From: Nostoc sp. ATCC 53789
GTDB lineage: Bacteria; Cyanobacteriota; Cyanobacteriia; Cyanobacteriales; Nostocaceae
NCBI RefSeq assembly: GCF_009873495.1
Contig: NZ_CP046703.1
Span: forward strand, 1,426,001 to 1,490,000
DNA length: 64,000 nt
Reading direction: 5' to 3'
Positions 35,326 to 41,994 of this stretch are shown piece by piece. Under the pieces are notes generated by a model. The model was not told where the DNA came from and did not search any database. It saw only the letters and a program-made list of their open reading frames with translations. The stretch's first letter is position 1; each line of letters starts with the position of its first letter. The translations under genes and the position numbers were made by a program.

Positions 35326-35586
35326 ATGCCTGACGACATTAAACCCGTAGAATTATCTGCTGAAGAATTGGACAACGTTGCTGGTGGTGCTTTTAGCTTT
35401 GTTGATGCTCACAACTTCAACTTTTCGGATAAGCAAAGTAGTGCAGTGATTATCGGTGCTGATGGTGGTATTGCATCCTTCAACAGTCAGGAAACTACTA
35501 TATCTCAACAAGATTTGCACGAAATCAAATTCACTGGAGAAGAATTTCCTAGCGGAATTCCTAGTAATTTATTTCTAGGCTCATAA
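35326..35586 (+). CDS. Double-glycine leader peptide precursor 5 (type B)
   Basis: 86 residues. The leader begins MPDDIKPVELSAEELDNVAGG; the core has HNFNFSDKQSSA and SQQDLHEIKFTG, like precursor 2, but a longer and different tail (EEFPSGIPSNLFLGS). No cysteine. It is the most diverged member of the tandem group that still shares the AFSFVDA core start. Confidence 0.83.
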   Translation: MPDDIKPVELSAEELDNVAGGAFSFVDAHNFNFSDKQSSAVIIGADGGIASFNSQETTISQQDLHEIKFTGEEFPSGIPSNLFLGS

Positions 35587-35615
35587 TCAACACCACAAGG
35601 AGAACGACAACGATC

Positions 35616-35855
35616 ATGGAAAATGTGCAGCCTAATGAAATGCTGGAACTATCCAATCAAGAACTTGATTATATTGCCGGTGGCGCAACTAGCGATGTCT
35701 TTGGAACAAACGCAAATGCTATAGATTCTCAGTTTGGTTTTGTGGAAATTCCTAAAGAAGGCGGCATTAAGAGCGTTACCTTTCAAGTAAGCGTTTTCTC
35801 TGAGCAAGACCTTAGAGAGTTTAAGGAAGCTGGTATTTCTAGCCCTGAAGCTTGA
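35616..35855 (+). CDS. Double-glycine leader peptide precursor 6
   Basis: 79 residues. The leader (1-23) ends ELSNQELDYIAGG; the core begins ATSDVFGTNANAIDSQFGF and has FSEQDLREFKEAG, a distant echo of the HEIKATG motif. It keeps the overall core plan but little sequence identity. Cysteine-free. A CAAGGAG ribosome site lies about 16-20 bases upstream. Its stop overlaps the upstream extension of the next frame. Confidence 0.8.
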   Translation: MENVQPNEMLELSNQELDYIAGGATSDVFGTNANAIDSQFGFVEIPKEGGIKSVTFQVSVFSEQDLREFKEAGISSPEA

Positions 35856-35977
35856 TCTGGATTTCTCGGTTTGACGAATTTCGGGAGCAGGAGGGGTTGT
35901 TAACCATGAGCCTAGCAGCCAATCAGTTAACTTCCTCCGCCTTATTTAACTTTAACACGTGGGGTCAAGGAGCTTCT

Positions 35978-36277
35978 ATGTCAGGTGACGAAATTACTCC
36001 GAATGATGAAGCGATCGAACTATCAGATGAAGAGTTAGACGATGTAGCTGGTGGTTTCAATTTGCAGTTTACATCTATACGATCTCATAGATCGACAAGG
36101 GGATTTAGCCAACAATCATCACGAAGAGGAGGGTTTCACTCAAAACGGTCGGCTTTTCATGCAGAGACAACAGACTCTTCTGTGTTCCACCTCTCCATCA
36201 CCGACGCGACAACAGAGGATCTAAAAGTTCTTGGTGAGTTGTTTGGAGATATATCTGCGATCGAAGGTTCTACATAA
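35978..36277 (+). CDS. Double-glycine leader peptide precursor 7 (Arg/Ser/His-rich core)
   Basis: The ATG at 35978, behind CAAGGAG, gives 99 residues; the frame runs back to 35852 and an ATG at 35906 is possible. The leader (1-26) ends ELSDEELDDVAGG. The core is unlike the others: FNLQFTSIRSHRSTRGFSQQ followed by more Arg, Ser and His, strongly basic in its first half and acidic at the end. No cysteine. It could be a separate product or a peptide with a different target. Confidence 0.75.
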   Translation: MSGDEITPNDEAIELSDEELDDVAGGFNLQFTSIRSHRSTRGFSQQSSRRGGFHSKRSAFHAETTDSSVFHLSITDATTEDLKVLGELFGDISAIEGST

Positions 36278-36411
36278 ACGGAGTTTCTCAAATCAATCAA
36301 TTGCAGTTGAGCAAAAGTCCAACTGCTTTCTGAAATTATTCTTGTGTGATTAATAATTTCACTTTCATAAAATTAGGTCCATTTAGTAATAAATGAAATG
36401 ATAAGGAAAAA

Positions 36412-36645
36412 ATGGCAATGGAAAACAAAAAGCAAAATGAATCACAAGAGCTATCGGCTCAAGAACTCGCAAATATTTCAGGTGGTATTGCCGTAGGTGA
36501 GCATTATCCAGGTGAGTATCCTACGGATGAGAAATATAACAATCTGTCTGAAGCGATCGCAAACAAGCTTGAGAATATAAAGCTTCCTTATTGGAATGGC
36601 AATAAACCAATAAGCGTTGAGCCGAATGAAGGTCGCGGTGATTGA
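36412..36645 (+). CDS. Double-glycine leader peptide precursor 8
   Basis: 77 residues starting MAMENKKQNE. The leader (1-25) ends ELSAQELANISGG, in which the usual Val-Ala-Gly-Gly becomes Ile-Ser-Gly-Gly. The 52-residue core (IAVGEHYPGEYPTDEKYNNL and on) is acidic and proline/tyrosine-containing with no cysteine. The ribosome site is TAAGGAAAA. It is the last precursor before the export genes. Confidence 0.75.
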   Translation: MAMENKKQNESQELSAQELANISGGIAVGEHYPGEYPTDEKYNNLSEAIANKLENIKLPYWNGNKPISVEPNEGRGD

Positions 36646-36832
36646 TGCTAAAAACCTGTAGCAACTCATCAACCTAGTTAATCGCGCAATGGGGAGTTGA
36701 ACAATTCAAAATTCAAAATTGCGGAAAGTCTAAGTTAAGGCTTCTCTATATCTGAACCATAAATTAAATTACGAATTACGAATTACCCCTCTCCATTTCT
36801 CTCCCGTTAGCAGAACACAAGGAAGTTAAATT

Positions 36833-37930
36833 ATGACAGAAGTTCTACTTAAGGAACTGACAAATAGCGATATTGACTGGATCTTGGCAACGGGTCAAAG
36901 AGAAGAAATTACTGCTGGTACGACCCTCATCCGCCAAGGAACACCTGTTGATGCCCTCTATATTTTGCTTGATGGTGCATTAAGCGTTTCTGTCGCTCAG
37001 GCTGACGATAATCCTATTGGTCGGGCATTTGCCGCCCTTGAAGGTGGCGAACTATCTGGACGAGAGGTTGCACTGCTGGCAAATGGTGAAGTTGTAGGAG
37101 AAATGCCTTTTTTAGCCTCCTACCAGTCTTCCACTACGGTCAAAGCTGCTAGAAAGTCGCTTGTGTTGATGATTCCTCAGCAGCAATTGATTCAAAAATT
37201 GCAAGAAGATGTCACATTTGCAGCCCATTTTTATCGAGCGATCGCAGTTCTACTTGCTCACCGATTAGAGCAGATGATGGGTCAAATAGGCCAAAGCACA
37301 GTCGTGCTTTTTCAGCCCCAAATTCGAGAAATCTTATTTACATTTGCAGAATTAAATGATAGCGATATTGGTTGGATGATTGTTGCAGGCAATGCCATGA
37401 GACTTCCTGCGGGAACGGTGTTGTTTCAAGCCGGAAGGCCCGTTGACGCTCTCTATATTTTATTAGATGGGAAGATGGTGGCTTCGATTGCTGAAGATAC
37501 AAGCAATCCTCTCACCCGCGCCTTTTCAACTTTAGAACAGACAGATCATATCGAACGGGAGTTTGCTCAATTATCGCGGGGTGACATAGTTGGCGAAACG
37601 CCCTTTGTCGAAGCCAGTCCACCTGCGATGACAATTCGGGCGGTTGAGGATGCGACTGTGTTATCGATTCCCAGATGGCGACTTTCTGCCAAATTGTTAC
37701 ACGATGTGGGTTTTGCTGCCCGATTTTATCGAGTCTTAGCGATTTTGTTAGCAGATAAACAGCAAGGAATCATCAATAGTCTGGGTTACGGCAGGATTAA
37801 CTATAGCTCAGGTAAATCTTTAGATGAACGCTTGACTTATGAAGATGAGCTGAGTTCTAGCTTTTTGGCTCAAGTGACACTGGCGGGAACTCGATTTGAT
37901 TGGATGCTGAAGCAGATTCGCGGGAATTAG
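36833..37930 (+). CDS. Bacteriocin-transport-associated protein, two cNMP-binding domains
   Basis: A 365-residue soluble protein with two tandem cyclic-nucleotide-binding folds (about 20-150 and 180-310). Each repeat carries the paired blocks GTTLIRQGTPVDALYILLDG and AGRPVDALYILLDGKMV, plus VVGEMPF / IVGETPF. There is no DNA-binding domain, so it is not a CRP-type regulator. Proteins with this double layout are known only as partners of cyanobacterial NHLM-type export loci, where their role is unknown. The ribosome site AAGGAAG precedes the ATG. The arginine expected in a cyclic-nucleotide phosphate cassette is not obvious, so ligand binding is uncertain. Confidence 0.85.
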   Translation: MTEVLLKELTNSDIDWILATGQREEITAGTTLIRQGTPVDALYILLDGALSVSVAQADDNPIGRAFAALEGGELSGREVALLANGEVVGEMPFLASYQSSTTVKAARKSLVLMIPQQQLIQKLQEDVTFAAHFYRAIAVLLAHRLEQMMGQIGQSTVVLFQPQIREILFTFAELNDSDIGWMIVAGNAMRLPAGTVLFQAGRPVDALYILLDGKMVASIAEDTSNPLTRAFSTLEQTDHIEREFAQLSRGDIVGETPFVEASPPAMTIRAVEDATVLSIPRWRLSAKLLHDVGFAARFYRVLAILLADKQQGIINSLGYGRINYSSGKSLDERLTYEDELSSSFLAQVTLAGTRFDWMLKQIRGN

Positions 37931-38002
37931 GGCATTGGTCATTTGTCATTGGGCATAGGTTATTAATTCTTCTCTCTGATTTTCTCCAGCTTCCTTTGCT
38001 CC

Positions 38003-38038
38003 CCCAATTCCCCATTCCCCATTCCCCATTCCCAATTC
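38003..38038. repeat. CCCCATT/CCCAATT heptamer repeat
   Basis: Five heptamers of the CCCAATT/CCCCATT type lie between the cNMP-domain gene and the HlyD gene, similar to the repeat at 40-67. Confidence 0.8.
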
Positions 38039-38075
38039 CTAATATACAAATTTCTACAACTTGAATGGAGTCAGT

Positions 38076-39518
38076 ATGGTAACGACCAACAAAAGCAATC
38101 TATTCCGCAAAGAAGCACTCGATCGTTTATCCTCCCCGGAGCGGCTCGATCAACTTATGCAGGTGGTTCAACCAAAGAAGTGGATTCCGTTAACTGCGAT
38201 GGGATCTCTAATTGCCGTTGGACTTGTTTGGAGTGTTTTTGGTCGTATTCCCATTACCGTAGCTGGACAAGGCGTAGTCGTTTTCCCTAGCAAAGTCGTT
38301 GGATTCCAGTCTCCTAGTTCCGGGCAGATTCTCATGCTTTTTGTTCGTACAGGCGATGAGGTGAAGAAAGGACAGGTACTAGCGACAATCGACCAAACTG
38401 AACTTCAAGATAAGTTGAAACTTGCACGAGTCAAGCTTGCTCAACTTCAGGAACAAGACCAAAATGCCAATACTCTGCAACTTCAGCGAACGGTTTTAGA
38501 TAAGGGTGCAATTGGGCAACAACGTCAAGCACTCTTGCAAACTCTCAAGACAACCCAATCACTAACACCAATTCTCAGAAGTAAAGGTCTGGAGTCGATT
38601 CGGCAAGAGCGTCAGAACTTACAGGAACAGTTGCAGACAACGCGAGATTTGATGCCCACGTTCAAAGAACGATTTGACATTCGCCAAAAGCTACGCGAAG
38701 AAGGAGCCGTTTCGAGTGATACCGTTCTTCAGGCGCAACAGGAATTTCTCAATAGTAAAACTAGAATCAATGAAATCGAATCGCAACTGAAACAACTCAA
38801 TGTTAAAGAAGCGGATGCAGAACGAGAATTCTTAGCAAATATCAATTCAACTAAAGAACTGCAAGCACAGTTAGCAGTATTAGATAGTAAGTTTGCTGGG
38901 CAAGCAGAACAAGATTTAGCTATTTCTACTAATCGCAGAAAAGAAATTCAAGACACCCAGCGAGCGATCGCAGAATTAAAATTAGAAATCAAAGCAAACA
39001 GCCAGGTTACTAGCAATTTCAATGGACGAATTCTCGAACTTTCTGCTGTTCCAGGACAAACCCTGGAAAAGGGCGCTCGCATTGGCACAATCGAAGCTAG
39101 AGACTCCGGGAATAAGTTAGTTGGGGTGGCATTCTTCCCGGTCAGCGAAGGCAAAAAGATTCAAAAGGGGATGGAGTTGCAAGTCACTCCTTCAACCGTT
39201 AAACGAGAACGCTTTGGTGGTATTATCGGGAAAGTCACAAGTATTTCTGCATTTCCGGTTAGTAAGGAAAGCGCATCAAGTGTTGTCGGTGGTTTAGAAG
39301 TTTTACAAGGGTTAACCACAGAAGGCGCACAAATTCAAGTTTTTGCGGAACTTGAGCCAGATCCCTCGACTAAAAGCCGTTTTCGGTGGTCATCCTCTAA
39401 AGGGCCAAATAGCCAAATTACACCGGGAACCACGACCTCAGTGCGTGTGAAAGTGGATGAACAATCCCCGATTTCCTTTGTGTTTCCGATTCTGCGATCG
39501 TGGAGTGGAATGTATTGA
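38076..39518 (+). CDS. HlyD-like periplasmic adaptor of NHLM exporter
   Basis: A membrane fusion protein of 480 residues. A short cytoplasmic N-terminus is followed by one membrane segment (about 36-57, PLTAMGSLIAVGLVWSVFG), a biotinyl-lipoyl half motif (GQILMLFVRTGDEVKKGQVL), a long coiled coil of Gln, Lys and Glu residues (about 105-310), and the second half (NFNGRILELSAVPGQTLEKG). It should link the two ABC transporters to the outer side. The start at 38076 has TGGAGT upstream; a TTG at 38061 is an alternative. Its stop is two bases before the next ATG. Confidence 0.92.
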   Translation: MVTTNKSNLFRKEALDRLSSPERLDQLMQVVQPKKWIPLTAMGSLIAVGLVWSVFGRIPITVAGQGVVVFPSKVVGFQSPSSGQILMLFVRTGDEVKKGQVLATIDQTELQDKLKLARVKLAQLQEQDQNANTLQLQRTVLDKGAIGQQRQALLQTLKTTQSLTPILRSKGLESIRQERQNLQEQLQTTRDLMPTFKERFDIRQKLREEGAVSSDTVLQAQQEFLNSKTRINEIESQLKQLNVKEADAEREFLANINSTKELQAQLAVLDSKFAGQAEQDLAISTNRRKEIQDTQRAIAELKLEIKANSQVTSNFNGRILELSAVPGQTLEKGARIGTIEARDSGNKLVGVAFFPVSEGKKIQKGMELQVTPSTVKRERFGGIIGKVTSISAFPVSKESASSVVGGLEVLQGLTTEGAQIQVFAELEPDPSTKSRFRWSSSKGPNSQITPGTTTSVRVKVDEQSPISFVFPILRSWSGMY

Positions 39519-39520
39519 TT

Positions 39521-41764
39521 ATGCGGCAAATTCAATCACAAATTGGGCTTCGATTTAAAAAAATTCAACGCCTCTTCAGCCGTCCCGATCGCCGTCGTCG
39601 GACTCCCACCCTCTTACAAATGGAGGCAGTGGAATGCGGTGCAGCCGCACTGGGGATTATTTTAGGATACTACGATCGCATTGTACCCCTTGCAGAACTC
39701 CGTCAAGCTTGTGGTGTTTCACGGGATGGCAGTAAAGCATCTAATATTCTCAATGCGGCTCGCAGCTATGGATTGCAGGCAAAAGGCTTTAAGGTCGATT
39801 TGGCTGGGTTACGCAAACTGCAATGTCCTTATATTGTCTTTTGGAATTTCAACCATTTTCTAATCGTCGAAGGATTTGCCAAAGACAAAGTTTATCTTAA
39901 CGATCCTGCCACCGGGCCGCGTACAGTATCGCTCCCAGAATTCGATCAGTCTTTTACCGGGGTAGTACTAGTTGGTGAACCGAGTGCAGAATTCCAGCCA
40001 GGAGGACGGAAACCGAGCCTGACATTATCCTTATGGGATCGATTGCAGAGTTCTCTGGGAGCGTTGGTTTATTGTGTGATCGCTGGTTTGCTGTTAGTGA
40101 TTCCCGGATTAGCCATCCCTGCGTTCTCCCAAGCCTTTGTAGATAATGTCTTGATTGAAGGCAGAAGTGATTGGTTGCGGCCATTAATTTTAGGGATGAT
40201 CCTCACAGCTATTTTGAATGGTTTTCTCACATTGCTTCAGCTGCAATTTCTGCGACGCATGAAAATTAAGCTAGCTGTGGGGATGTCTAGCCGATTTTTG
40301 TGGCATATTCTGCGGCTACCAGTGAGTTTTTACGATCAACGATTTGCCGGTGAAATTAGCAGCCGTGTTCGGCTCAACGATAGCTTGGCAAATCTGCTTT
40401 CAGGAAGATTAGCGACGACAGTAATCTCAGCCTTCACCGTTATCTTTTATGCCGCAGTCATGTTGCAATATGATGTCGTTCTCACTGCGATCGGCATTGC
40501 CTTTGTAATCGTGAATGTCAGCGTGTGGCGATGGGTTTCACGGCAGCGCGTCGATGCAAATCTGCGATTAATGCAAGAACAAGGCAAAGTCAATGGGGTA
40601 GCGATTTCTGGACTGCAAAGTATGGAAACGCTCAAAGCATCCGGGCTAGAGTCAGAATTCTTTTCGCGGTGGGCAGGTTATTACGCTAAGGCAATTAATG
40701 CTCGGCAAGAAATGGATACGACTAATCAAAACCTGGGTGTGTTGCCGTCATTTCTCACCTCCATTACATCCATGCTTTTGCTAGCGGTGGGAGGGCTACG
40801 GGTAATGGATGGCGTACTCAGTATTGGGATGCTCATTGCTTTTCAAGCCTTGATGCAAAGATTTTTAGAGCCTGTAAATAATCTGGTGAGTTTAGCGGGT
40901 GAACTCCAGGAAATGGAAGGCAATTTGGGTAGGTTAGATGATGTGTTACGCAATCCGATCGACCCTGCTGTAGAGCGAGACATTAGTATATCGGCAACTC
41001 AACTACCTGGTGCAAACGTTCGGCTTCAAGGTTATGTTGAACTTCGTGATATCACCTTTGGCTATAACCGCTCTGCACCTCCCTTGATCGAAAATTTCAG
41101 TCTTTCACTTAAACCCGGTCAACGAGTTGCTTTAGTGGGTGGCAGTGGTTCGGGTAAGTCAACCGTCGCCAAGCTGGTATGTGGATTATACGAACAGTGG
41201 GCGGGAGAGATTTTATTTGATGGTAAACCCAGAAAACATATTCCGCGATCGATTCTCACTAACTCAATTGCGCTTGTTGAGCAAGATATTTCGCTATTTG
41301 CGGGCACTGTGCGCGACAATCTTACGCTTTGGGATTCGACTGTGCCTTTTAGTAACTTGGTTCGCGCTTGCAAAGATGCTGCTATTCAGGATGTAGTGCT
41401 TTCCATGCCTGGAGGTTACAACGCTGACCTCGCAGAAGGGGCATCTAATTTAAGCGGTGGACAGCGACAAAGATTAGAAATTGCCCGCACTTTAGTGAAT
41501 AATCCGGCAATTTTGGTGATGGATGAAGCTACCAGTGCGCTCGATTCCGAGGCAGAAAAAACGATCGATCAGAGACTTCGGGAGCGTGGCTGTACTTGTG
41601 TAATTGTGGCGCATCGGTTAAGCACAATTCGGGATTGTGACGAAATTATTGTCTTCGATCGCGGCAAGGTGGTGCAACGCGGTAGCCATGAAGAATTGCA
41701 GAGGGTTGAAGGTAAGTATTTGCAATTGATTCGCAGTGAAGGGGAAGCAGTTCAGGAAGAGTGA
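39521..41764 (+). CDS. C39 peptidase / ABC exporter (NHLM type 1)
   Basis: A 747-residue exporter that cleaves double-glycine leaders and moves the core across the membrane. The C39 domain at the N-terminus has QMEAVECGAAAL with Cys 39, His 112 in FNHFLIVEGF and the Asp of NDPATG. The permease has about six membrane segments (about 170-430). The ATPase has Walker A GGSGSGKST near residue 540, signature NLSGGQRQRLEIARTL and Walker B ILVMDEATSALD. All active-site residues are present. Translation likely begins at ATG 39521, two bases after the HlyD stop; the frame extends to a GTG at 39500 that would overlap it. Confidence 0.94.
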   Translation: MRQIQSQIGLRFKKIQRLFSRPDRRRRTPTLLQMEAVECGAAALGIILGYYDRIVPLAELRQACGVSRDGSKASNILNAARSYGLQAKGFKVDLAGLRKLQCPYIVFWNFNHFLIVEGFAKDKVYLNDPATGPRTVSLPEFDQSFTGVVLVGEPSAEFQPGGRKPSLTLSLWDRLQSSLGALVYCVIAGLLLVIPGLAIPAFSQAFVDNVLIEGRSDWLRPLILGMILTAILNGFLTLLQLQFLRRMKIKLAVGMSSRFLWHILRLPVSFYDQRFAGEISSRVRLNDSLANLLSGRLATTVISAFTVIFYAAVMLQYDVVLTAIGIAFVIVNVSVWRWVSRQRVDANLRLMQEQGKVNGVAISGLQSMETLKASGLESEFFSRWAGYYAKAINARQEMDTTNQNLGVLPSFLTSITSMLLLAVGGLRVMDGVLSIGMLIAFQALMQRFLEPVNNLVSLAGELQEMEGNLGRLDDVLRNPIDPAVERDISISATQLPGANVRLQGYVELRDITFGYNRSAPPLIENFSLSLKPGQRVALVGGSGSGKSTVAKLVCGLYEQWAGEILFDGKPRKHIPRSILTNSIALVEQDISLFAGTVRDNLTLWDSTVPFSNLVRACKDAAIQDVVLSMPGGYNADLAEGASNLSGGQRQRLEIARTLVNNPAILVMDEATSALDSEAEKTIDQRLRERGCTCVIVAHRLSTIRDCDEIIVFDRGKVVQRGSHEELQRVEGKYLQLIRSEGEAVQEE

Positions 41765-41774
41765 AATATACCTA

Positions 41775-41933
41775 TAAAATCTCTTTTTTCTCTCCGCGTC
41801 GCGCCAGTTGCTACAAGTCGGGGAACCCGCCCAACACACTGGCTTCTCTGCGTCTCTGCGGTTAAAAAGTCTTTTATTTAACCACAGAGGCGCAGAGAAC
41901 ACAGAGTTAAGAGGTTAGCAAAATTTTTATCCA
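41775..41933. mobile_element. Miniature element family X, copy A (core only)
   Basis: The core CGCCAGTTGCTACAAGTCGG followed by GGAACCCGCC and a palindrome around TTTAACCACAGAGGCGCAGAG matches the copies at 45600 and 50471. The outer terminal repeats found on those copies are not recognisable here, so the ends have decayed. It separates the two exporter genes without disrupting either. Confidence 0.7.
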
Positions 41934-41994
41934 CAATTAATTTATTTATTGAACCGCCAAGCCTTTGTATTAATTTTTTGGAGCAGGAATATAT

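Noticed and set aside
34066..36645. Lanthipeptide or nitrile-hydratase-type precursor calls for the peptide array
   Set aside because: Cores have no cysteine and no lanthionine synthetase is present, so a plain double-glycine bacteriocin-like family fits better.
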